A stretch of DNA of 64,000 bases from contig VLTH01000001.1 in assembly GCA_008125075.1 (NCBI GenBank), forward strand, positions 124,001 through 188,000, read 5' to 3'. Source of the DNA: Acetivibrio alkalicellulosi. Lineage in GTDB: Bacteria; Bacillota; Clostridia; Acetivibrionales; Acetivibrionaceae. Below are positions 1 to 12,000 of the stretch, piece by piece. The notes beneath the pieces were generated by a model. That model saw only the letters and a program-made list of their open reading frames with translations. It was not told the DNA's origin and ran no database searches. How positions within the stretch are numbered: position 1 is the first letter of the stretch; every line of letters starts with the position of its first letter. The position numbers and the translations under genes were made by a program.

Positions 1-1
1 A

Positions 2-3000
2 TCTCCAAAAGCATATATTTCTTTTTCAAAAGCTGGTATGCTGTCACCAGATGGTAAATGTAAAACCTTTGATAAGAATGCCAATGGATATGTTCGCAGT
101 GAAGGGGTTGGAATCGTTATATTAAAACCTTTAAGTCAGGCAGAGAGAGATGGAGATACGATATATGGGGTTATAAAAGGAAGCTTTGTAAATCATGGTG
201 GAAAGGCAGAATCATACACGGCACCTAATTCCCATATGCAGTCAGAGTTAATTGTAGAAGCTTGTAACCGTGCAGGAATTTCGCCTGATACGATTACATA
301 CATGGAAGCTCACGGGACAGGAACTAAGCTGGGAGATCCAATAGAATTCTCTGGGTTAAAGAAAGCATTTGATATACTCCACCAAAAATGGAATATTGAC
401 AACGTGATGCATTATTGCGGTATTGGTTCAGTAAAAACTAACATTGGGCACTTGGAAATGGCTGCTGGCATGGCAGGGCTATTTAAAGTACTTTTATCTA
501 TGAAGTATAAAAAAATACCGAAGATGCTCCATTTTAAAGAAGTAAATCCTTACGTTTGTACAGAAGGTACTCCTTTCTATTTTGTTACAGAAACAAAAGA
601 GTGGAAACATTTAAGACGGAATGACAATCAGATAATTCCATATAGAGCAGGTATTAGCTCTTTTGGCTTTGGTGGTGTGAATGCTCATTTGATTGTGGAA
701 GAATATATACGAGAAAAACAAGAAATACCAATGAGCATTCCAGCATTGTTCTTATTTTCAGCAAAAACCATCCCAGTGCTAAAGGAAAATATAAAAGCTA
801 TGATTGCGTTTTTGTCAGAAGAGAGAACCATCTCTATTTATGATATGGCATATACATTGCAGACAGGTCGCGAAGAGATGGAGGAACGCTTTGCAGTTAT
901 TTCAAATTCAAAGGAAGAATTGTTAATCCAGTTGAAGGCGTTTTTGGCTGAACCGAAAGCTGTAAATATTTTAAGAAGAAAAGAGAAATTAAAGCAGTCA
1001 GGTGCTGAAACGAGTCCGAATGCTCATATTATTGACCAGTTGATTGAGAAGATGCAGCTAGAAGAATTGCGGAACCTTTGGTTATGTGGATATAAGATAA
1101 ACTGGGAGCTGCTGTATGAACAGAAACCTCACAGGGTATCCCTTCCCACCTATTCATTTGACAAGAAAAGGCATTGGATTCCTTGCAATCGATTCACACG
1201 TAATCAACGTTATAGTTCAAAAAATGGTTTATTTGATGAATTTGTGATTTCAAAAAGTATGAAGTCAGGACTTATGTTTAAGAAGAATTTTAGCAGTACA
1301 GATTTCCAAGTAAAGCATGCAAGTATAAATAATAAATCCTGTATTTCACTATCAGTTTTGTTGGAAATGCTTTGTAATCAGATAGCTATAATAGACCCCG
1401 AGAAAAGGTTAATCATAAAAAATATTGAGGCAGATGAGCCACTTGTTTTTGATGAAAACGAAATAGACCTATATTTGTACCTAACTGAAAAAGAGGAAAG
1501 TCGTTATGTATTTACATTTTCCGATAGTGCAGAGGAAGGTAAAGTCTATGCAAAAGGTGAGTTCCATTTTGAAGGAAATCGTGATATAGAACAATTGGAA
1601 ACAATAGTTTTAGATGAAATAAAGGAACGTTGCTTTAACAGATTAGATGAAAACCAAATATATGAAAAGCTAGAGCACTTCAATTTACGCTATGATTCTT
1701 ATTTGAAATCAATTCATACCGTATTTATTAATGAACAGGAAGGGATTGCAGAAATTACCTTATCAGACTGGGTGTGTGGGGAGTTAAAAGGCTGTTTCAT
1801 TCACTCAGTAGTAATGGAAGCGGTTCTGCAATCCTTACCAATGATTTGGGAGGAAGGCAGTTTGCGGATTCCAAAGGGAGTTCAGCAAGTTGATGTTTGC
1901 CATTTAATGGATAAACAGAGCTATGTTTATATTAAGAAATATGGACAGAATCATTACAATGCTCTTGTAACAGACTCCTGTGGAACGATTTGTGCCAGAT
2001 TTATTGGAATTTCGTTAGCCCATTATAATGAAATAGATCCCGACATTTATTTCGTTCCGAAATGGTATGCAGTTCCGTTAGAAAAGGAAAAGCAGGATTC
2101 TATAAAAGCAGATGAGAATATTCTGATTGTGTATCATGGGGATAGTCAGGACTTAAAAGACCAATTAGTAGACAGACACTGGAACTGTAATGTGGTATTG
2201 GCAGATTATACATATGAAGAGGAAATAGAAACGAAAATAAATACGGTGCTAGAAAAGCATCATTATTTCCACAGGATTTATTACTTGGCAGGAATTATTT
2301 CGGAGAGGATTCCCTTTGTAAATAAGGAGCATATAATTGCTTCTCAAAAAAAGGGGGCAATAGGGCTTTTTGGTTTACTAAAGCAGCTGAAAAATAGAAA
2401 GAGAAATCTGGGCGGGCTAAAGATAAAAGTAATAACTAATGATAGTGTTGAAACTATAGAGGGAGAAGTAACAATTCCATATTCAGCCAGCCTTAGAGGG
2501 CTATGTAAGGGAATTGCAAAGGAATATCCAGATATTTCTGTTTCCTGTATAGATATTCTTTATAGAGATGCCAAAAAGGACAGTAAACTGTTGAAACAGG
2601 TTGCAGAGCATTTTGTATCAGAGCCCGCACATAAAAGGAATGAAGAGGTTGCCATACGTAATGGTCTACGTTACCAAATGAGGATTTCCCCTATTCGTCT
2701 TCCTGTCATTAAAGAGGGGCCGTTTAAAAAAAGAGGAGTATATGTCATCTTTGGCGGTGCAGGAGGAATTGGACGAGAGCTTACGAAATATTTGTCAGTT
2801 CAGAGAAAAGCAAATGTGGTAATTGTTGGAAGAAGTACGATTACTAAAGAGCTTCAAACATTTCTTCTTGGATTACAAGAACATAATGGCGGAGATGTTT
2901 GCTATGTACAGGGCGACTTAGGCGATTATGATAGTGTAAAACGGGCAATTGTAGAAACAAAACAGAAATTTGGTAAGATAAATGGTGTATTTCATTCTGC

Positions 3001-6000
3001 CCTTGCACTAAAAGAAAAAGCTATTGAAGAAATGACTGAGGATGAATTTGTAATACCATTTGATTCTAAAGTATATGGAAGCGTTCACTTGTATCAGGCT
3101 TTAGAGGAAGAACCCATAGATTTTCTTATGTTCTTTTCCTCAGCACAGTCATTAGCGGTAAACCATAATTTAAGCAATTATGCGGCTTCTTGTAATTTTA
3201 AGGATGCTTTTGCTTATTCCCTTCGAAACTGTCATGCCAGCTTTGATATAAAAATAGTGAACTGGGGGTTTTTTGAAACAATCAGAACTAAAAAGGAATT
3301 TGGCGAAAAGATGGCAGTTAAGATGCTCACACCAAAGGAGGGGATAGAGACGATTGAAAAAACTCTTCTTACTATAGAAAATCAGGTAATGGCATTTAAA
3401 TCGGATAAGTACTTTTTAAAAAGTATTGGTGTAGATATGGAAAGTCATTTGGAGTTAGTGGATTTTGGGATGAAATCAATGTTAAAAGACAAAACCATAG
3501 AGACAAAGGCGATTATGATAGACGATAAGAATATAAAAGAATGGATAACTGGAAAGAAAGAATTAAATGCTCTCTGTGGTGTAATTCTTCTTTCAGCTTT
3601 CAGAAAAGTAGGAGTATTTCACGGAGAAGCACAAGAGGTCAATTTCAATGAAATAAAAAAGAAATTACATATAATATCCTTGTATGATCGTTTGTACTTC
3701 GAAATTATAACTATTCTGATTCAGGAAGGCTATTTAGAGAAACAGGGAGATAAGCTCGTGACAACCTCCAAGATTTATACAGAAAAGCTATTGGAATTAC
3801 ATAGGTGGAAGGAAGAAATTATCACAAATTATCCACAGCTAACTGCTTTTACAAATTTATTATGGTCTTGTGCAGAAAATTTATTGCCGATTTTAAAGGG
3901 AAAAGTACTAGCCACAGAAATTATGTTCCCCAAATCATCCATGTCATTAGTGGAAGGAGCCTATAAAGGAAATCCAGTTGCAGATTATTTTAATAAATTA
4001 GTTGGTACTGCTGCAGCTGAATATATTCGTATACAAAGGGAGGACGCAAAATTAAAGGGACATAAAATCAAAATTTTGGAGATTGGCGCAGGTACAGGAG
4101 GCACATCTGCATTTGTATTAAAACAAATTAACCCATATAATGAGCATATTCACTATAGCTATACAGATATTTCATTTGCTTTTGTCCGTTATGGCCAGAC
4201 TGAATATGGGACGAAATACTCTTTTATTGATTTCAAAGTACTTGATATTGAAAGAAATGTATTAGAACAGGGATATCAGCTAGGTGAGTTCGACATAATA
4301 ATTGCAGCTAATGTCCTTCATGCAACAAAAGAATTGTCCAGAACACTGACAAATGTTAAGACATTATTAAAGCCCAACGGATGGCTAATTTTGAATGAAC
4401 TAAATGGAAATGAAAATTTGCTATCACTGACTTTTGGATTACTAGAGGGATGGTGGTTATTTCAAGATCCACACCTTAGAATCAAAGGCTCTCCGCTGAT
4501 TGAAGATGAAAATTGGAAACGGACACTTTCTGGTTATGGATTTCGTCACACACAGATTTATCATCTTCATGATCAGATTAATCAAAGTATTATTATTTCA
4601 GAGGCAGACGCTGAGTTGAAAAGAACAGATGTAGCCATAGAAAATCGGGATGTAAATCAGCCAGAACGTTCACAAGAAAATTTCTTACCAGATAAAGCAA
4701 TAGAACCAGAAAGAACAAATAGAGAGTTGGATATAGATAAGGTTGATTATATAACAGATGTTGTGGTAAAAAAAATTGCACAGACTTTAGGTACTGCAGA
4801 AAGGGATATAGATAAAAATAGGGCATTCTCTGAAATGGGAATTGATTCTATTTTAGGAGTGCAGATGGTGAAAGCTGTCAACGAACAGTTAAAAATCAGC
4901 TTAAGTAAAACCTGTATTTATGATTACTCTAGTGTTGAAGCTTTGTCCAAGCATATTAAAAATAAATATGGAGAACAGATTTCAGAAGAGAAGCTAGAGC
5001 AATTGACAATGAAAAAGAGTAATATTGTGAAAAACGAGAATGTTTTTCGATTAAAACAGGAAATGGAAATAAGACATGCAGACAAAGTCCAAATGGAGGA
5101 TAATGATATTGCCATAATTGGAATGTCAGGAAAATTTCCTCAAGCGGAAAATGCAGAAGAGTTTTGGCTTAATTTAGTAAACGGTATAGACAGTGTAACC
5201 GAAGTTCCACCAGAACGCTGGGACATTAATCAATACTACGATAAGGACAAAAGGAATTTAGAAAAGACCTATTGCAGAAATGGAGCATATTTACAGGATG
5301 TTGATAAATTTGATGCCATGTTTTTTAATATTTCTGGATCAGAAGCAGAGCTAATGGATCCACAGCACAGACTATTTTTAGAAGAATGCTGGAAAGCTAT
5401 TGAAGACAGCGGATATTCTGATGTAGATATGAAAGGGAGAAAATGTGGTGTCTTTGTTGGGGCAACAGATGGTGATTATCATATCAAATTGACTAATGAT
5501 AAAGTAAAGCGTGAACCCCAGTCCTTCTGGGGTAATGATAGTGCGGTTTTGGCTGCCAGAGTTTCCTATTTTCTAGACCTGAAAGGGGCATGTATTGCTT
5601 TAACTACGGCATGTTCATCATCATTGGTATCATTACATCTTGCATGTCAGAGCATTTTGTCAGGAGAGAATGAAATGGCTATTGCAGGTGGTGTTTTTGT
5701 TTTAAATACGCCATATTATCCTGTTCTTTTAAGTAACGGAGAAATGATTGCTGAAGACGGAAGATGTAAAACATTTGATGATGAAGCCGACGGATTTGGG
5801 CTCGGAGAAGGGGTTGCGGCAGTGATTTTAAAGCCATTACGAAACGCAATTAAAGATCATGATCATATTTATGGTGTCATTAAAGCATCTGGAGTTAATT
5901 ATGATGGAAAAACAAATGGAATAACAGCACCAAGTTCATTGTCTCAGACCCAATTAGAAGTGGAAGTTTATAAAAAGGCAGGAATTCATCCAGAGACCAT

Positions 6001-9000
6001 TGATTATATTGAAACTCATGGAACAGGAACAAAGCTTGGAGATCCCATTGAGATAGAAGCGTTGACAAATGCATTTCAGGAATTTACCGAGAAAAAAGAA
6101 TTTTGTGCGGTGGGAAGTGTAAAAACTAATGTGGGTCATACTGCTATTGCATCGGGAATTACCAGTATAATTAAAGTGCTTATGATGCTCAAATACAAAC
6201 AAATACCTCCGTCTTTACATTTTAAGAAGGAAAATGAAAATATTCATTTTAAAGAAAGCCCGTTTTATGTAAATGCAAAACTTCGAAAATGGGAAAGAAA
6301 AGATCATCCGAGGCGCTGTGCCGTTAGTTCATTTGGACTAGGAGGAACCAATGCTCATGTCTTAATGGAAGAATATATAGAAAAGAAGGAACCACTATGC
6401 AGCCTTCCATATTATCTGATTCCGTTATCGGTTAAAAAGGAGCATTTAATTTTGGAAAAACTAAAAAGTGTGGATGGGTGGCTGGAAGCTAACGATGCAA
6501 GTCTTGCTGATATAGCTTATACACTTCAGGTGGGAAGAAGTGATTTTCAGTATCGGAGTTGTTTTGTTGTAAAAAATCTAGAAGAGCTAAAAATTTCTAT
6601 AAAAAATGTGATTAGTGGGAAAATATCAGATAATTATATGACTGAACAGGACAGCAATAAGACGATTTCTATAAATAATACATTTTCTTATGAATGGAAT
6701 GCTGAAGAAAGTGCATCTGTGTACAAATCAAAAGTAATAGAATTGGCAAAAGTCTGGCTTTCTGGCAAAAGTGTGGAATGGAAAAGACTTTATGGAAAAA
6801 ATCTGCCTTGGAGGATTTCAATGCCCGTATATCCTTTTGAGGATCAAAGATATTGGGCAGGTGAAAAAAAGTCAATGAGTAAAGAGCAGCAGAAACACTA
6901 CTTTAAAACAGCGTGGGTTCATAAGCAGTTAGACGCACATTCAGTGGATGTGCCTGACGATTTACTATTATTTGATACGAAGGAAGATTTGTATCATGAA
7001 TTATCCAAATATAAAAAAGTTATGTTGGTGCAACAGGGCGATTACGACGAAAAGTGGGAAGAAGGTAGGTTTTGGATAAATCCTAGGAATAGCAATGAAA
7101 TGGAAATGCTGATAGAGCGTCTGCTCAGCAGGGGAATACGATGTCATACAATTGTTTATAACTGGAATTGTGAAACATTTTCAATTCAGCATCAATACAT
7201 AAAGGAATCTGTGCAAAATGAAATTGTTTTACTTTTTCAGCTTATACAGGTTATAGAAAGGAAAATGGTGAAATCACTAAATTTGATTAGATTGTATGAT
7301 GGTTCAAAAATTTCCTCTATTGCCAACGAATCTTTGTTAGGCTTTTTCGAAAGCCTGAATAAAGAGAATTTATATTACAATTGTAAAGGGCTATCAATAG
7401 ATTATGTTTTATTTCAGAGCGGGAGGATTGGAGAACTGATTCTGAATGAACTGACGGAAAAGAATCATCGGTTAGTTAAATATGAGTCGGGAAACAGAAT
7501 GATAAAGCAGGCAGTAGAACTTGACAAGATTTCCAGTGAATCTATAGTTGAAAAGCTCAGAATAAAGGGTACTTATATGATAACTGGTGGTGCAGGTGGA
7601 ATTGGAATGATTTTCGCAAAGCATATTTCAGAAAAGATAGAAGGAACGGTTATATTACTAGGAAGATCAGAACTTAGTGACAGTACAAAAAATGCGATTA
7701 CTGAATTAAATAAAAGGGGATCAATTGTAAAATATATTCGCTGTGACATATCCTCATATGAAGAGGTGAAGGATACGGTCCAATTCGTACGTCAGAAGTA
7801 TGGAAGAATTTATGGAGTCATTCATAGTGCTGGAGTAATAAGGGATTCCTTGCTTTTAAATAAAACCATGCATGAGGTTCAGCAGGTTTTGGCACCAAAG
7901 GTTTACGGAATTGTGAATTTAGATGAAGCTTTAAAGGATGAACCGCTAGATTTTTTTGCAGCATTTTCTTCCATGACTGCAATTACGGGAAACTACGGAC
8001 AATCTGACTACGCCTTTGCAAATGGGTTTATGGATAATTATATTTCATATAGGAAACAAAGGAAACGCAAAGGGAAAAGTTTGTCAGTGAACTGGAATTT
8101 ATGGAAAGATGGAGGAATGCTGTCAAATCAGGAAATGAAAAACCTTCTCAAAAAACTAACTGGATTGGAATTACTATATAATGATGAGGGATTAGAGATA
8201 TTTGACATAGCATTATCCTGTGCCAGTGACAACTTGATTGTTATGAAAGGAGCACAGGAGGATGTTTATCGATACTTAAATCGAAACCAGCATCAGAATC
8301 TAATGGAAGATATGGCGGTTAAGAGGGAAATACCTAATGAACAGCTTGTAGATTATATAAGTCAAGATATTTTACGTCATATTGCAAAAACTCTTAAGCT
8401 AAATGAAGCATACTTAAATAGTAAAGATTATATGGGTGACTATGGTTTTGATTCGTTAAGTATTATAAAGTTTACAGAAGCTTTAAGTAGCTACTATTCA
8501 ATAAGAGTACTGCCATCTGCTTATTATAGTAATAGTACTGCTGTAGAATTGGCAGTTTATCTTTATGAGGAAAACAGAGATATTTTAAAGAAGTTTTATA
8601 TGAATGAGGAAGCGGATTCTGATGTAAAGGATGATTCTGTTATTATTGGAACGAAGGAGAGAGAAGTAGAAGAAATCAGAAATTCGAAATATAAGGTAGT
8701 TGAGAAACCATTTCATCAGCCTATAGCTATTATTGGCATTAGTGGAGTGTATCCTGATTCGAGTGATTTGGAAGAGTTGTGGAAACATATAGAAAATTGT
8801 GATGACCTAGTAAAAGAGGTTCCAGCTGAACGTTGGGACTGGCATGAAATATATGATGAAAAGCTAAGTGACATTCATAAGACCAATTCAAAATGGGGAG
8901 CATTTATTAATACGGTAGATGAATTTGATGCTGAATTCTTCAAAATATCACCGCTGGAGGCTCAATTAATGGATCCACAGCATCGTCTGTTCCTTCAAAC

Positions 9001-12000
9001 TGCATGGAAGGCAATTGAAGATTCAGGGTATAAAGTATCAGAGATTTCAGGCACATCTATGGGGGTTTTTGCAGGAGTATCCTACAAAGATTATTTGAGT
9101 CTGTTATCAGATGAGGAAGCAGTGAGAGCCCAGGCCACAACAGGAAATGATCATGTAATGCTTGTTAACCGAGTATCTTACCTTTTGAATGTAAGCGGAC
9201 CGTCTGAAGCAATTGAAACAGCTTGTTCAAGCAGTTTAGTAGCAGTGAACAGAGCTGTGCGTTCTATACAGGCAGGAGAATGTGACATGGCACTTGCCGG
9301 AGGAGTCAATTTAATGCTTTCCTCCGAGTCCACAGTAAAGCTTGCCAATATGGGCATGCTTGCTCCAGATGGAAAATGCAAGACTTTTGACTGCTCTGCA
9401 AATGGGTTCGTAAAGGGAGAAGGAATAGGGTTAATTTTGTTAAAGCCTTACGAGAAAGCAATGCAAGATAAGGATTTTATCTATGGTGTTATCAAGGGAG
9501 TCAGTACAAATCATGATGGTAGATCATCTTCCATAACTGCACCAAACGGTCAGGCACAGACGAATCTGCTTGTGCAGGCTTATAAAGAAGCAGAAATCGA
9601 GATCGGGACGGTGACTTATATGGAAACCCATGGTACAGGAACAAAGCTAGGGGATCCGACTGAAGTTGAAGCACTAAAAAAGGCTTTTCGGACACTGGAG
9701 GAACTGCAAAAGGTTAAGATAGGACAGAAACAATACTGTGGTCTAGGTGCAATTAAGCAAAATATAGGACATTTGGAAGCAGCATCGGGTATTACTGGTC
9801 TTATCAAGGTGCTTCTTGCAATGAAGCATAAAAAATTACCTGGCCTTCCACATTTTAAAAAGCTTAATCCCAATATCCTTCTGGAAAACTCCCCATTCTA
9901 TCTTATTGAGAAAACCATGGAATGGAAGAAAATATATGATGTGAATGGTGTGCCTATACCAAGAAGAGCTGGTGTTAGCTCATTTGGTTACGGTGGTACT
10001 AATGCACATGTTATTTTGGAAGAGCACAGGCAGGATATAAGAAAATACGTAAGTTTAGCTCAGAACCAGCTTTTTGTTTTATCCGCGAGAACAAAAAACG
10101 TATTACAGAACTATGTCAAAAACGTGTTAGAGTATTTAGAGAAATACAGCAGCTTTGCTTCTAATGATGTAGATTCTGTATGTGAAGAAATAAAAGGAAT
10201 TCTAGCAGACATTTTACATGTTACAGAGCAATATATGGATGCGCATGTAAATTTAATAGAATATGGAATGGATAGGATTGCTTTGAATGAATTAAAACAT
10301 AGGATTGAAAAGCAATATCAAATAGAACTTCCAATAAACGCCTCCCTAGGGAATGTAACCATTCATTCGCTGGCTGTAGGAATTTCACAAAATAGTAAGA
10401 ATAATATTACCAAAGAGGAATCACTTCAATATTTTTATAGAATTGCTTACACCTCACTGGCATGCAGAAACGAAATGGAAGAGCGGTTAGCAATTGTTGC
10501 TTATGATATTCCAGACTTGAAAAGAAAATTAAACCACTTTCTTTTGGAAAAGGAATTAAAGCAGGATATTTACTATGGCAAGGCAGACTCAAGATGTGAG
10601 CATATCATTTCTCTATTGGGGACTAGTGCCGAGGCGTTCCAGTCAGTTGCCCAGAAATGGGTTTTAGGAGGTGTTTTTGATCTAAGTTCATTATATTCAA
10701 ATGGAGTACCAGATAAAATTACATTTCCAACCTATCCTTTTGATAATCAAAAATACTGGTGCCAGGGGAAACAAGGTAAATTTGACGAAGTGAATGCAAT
10801 GAATTGTACAAATACAAAGGATACTTTGCGTTTCCTGTGTAAAAAATATAAAAAATCCGATAAGGTATATTGTCATGAAAATGTTTTACCTAAAACCATA
10901 TTACTTTTTGTAAATGAAAATACAGAACCAATGGTAAAGGAAATTAAGAAAAGGTATGAGGACACATCTGTTATATGTATCCAAAATAAGCCAGTGTATA
11001 ATAGAAATAGGGAGCATATACATCTGCCATTTCATGACTACAAAGAAGGTCAAAGGATCTCCAGACAGTTATTCTCTAAGAATAGCTCTATTAGAACAAT
11101 AATTGATTTATCAGACTTATACGAGGATGAACAACCTGAATTGTTTCAGGAAAATGGCGCAAAAGTTGCCATTATTCAGGAATTTATACGGCAGTTTAAA
11201 AATGAAAAAATAGGTGTTTTTCATTTTACGAAAGGTCTTCAATCCTTTGGTGGAACTAAGGCCGATTTGTCAGGGAGTACCGTTGCTGGATTAATTCGCA
11301 TGCTGGGAGCGGAATATAGAAAACTCTCAGCCTCTACAATTGACATTGATTTTCAATGGTTTGAGAATCTACAGTATTTCATTGATATTCTTATTCGGGA
11401 AATAAACAATGTAGAAAAATCAGGAGAGATATGCTATCGGAATTTTTTACGGTATATTCCTTATCTCGATGATGTAGAGAAAAGTGATATACGAAAAGAA
11501 CGTAAGCCTGATAAGGACAAGGTAATTGTAATTACTGGTGGTACAAGAGGGATTGGGTCGCAGTTGGCAATTCACTATGTTAGAAAAGGTTTTAAAAAAA
11601 TCGTTCTTATGGGGAAAGAAGAAGTGCCTATTGAAGGAAAGGACAATACTTTGTTAGGTAATTTAGAGCTAAGCCCATCTATGAAGAAAAAGATTCAATT
11701 GGTAAAAGACTTAGAATCGCAAGGAGCCAGTGTTATGGTGTATGGTGGTTCGTTGACAAATAGGAATAGGATTAATAAATTCTTTCATGATGTACGAGTG
11801 AAACTAGGAAATATTGGAACAGTGTTATATTGTGCTGGATCGGTGCAAAATGAAAATCCAGCATTTATAAGTAAAGACTGGAGTGAAATTAAAGCAACCT
11901 ATGAACCCAAAATTAGTGGACTAATAGTAGTAAGCCAAGTATTATCACAGGATTGTCTGGACGCATTTGTACTTTTCTCCTCTATTTCTGGAATGGTCCC

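Noticed and set aside
4593-6875. Minus-strand reading frames overlapping the PKS genes
   Set aside because: They are opposite strong, motif-rich PKS coding sequence, lack ribosome sites and encode Phe/Leu/Ser-rich peptides typical of antisense frames.
10262-10280. Reading the P1 insertion as an extra functional ACP
   Set aside because: The position of the carrier Ser is Arg (YGMDRI), and the segment lies within the KS flanking region, not between domains.
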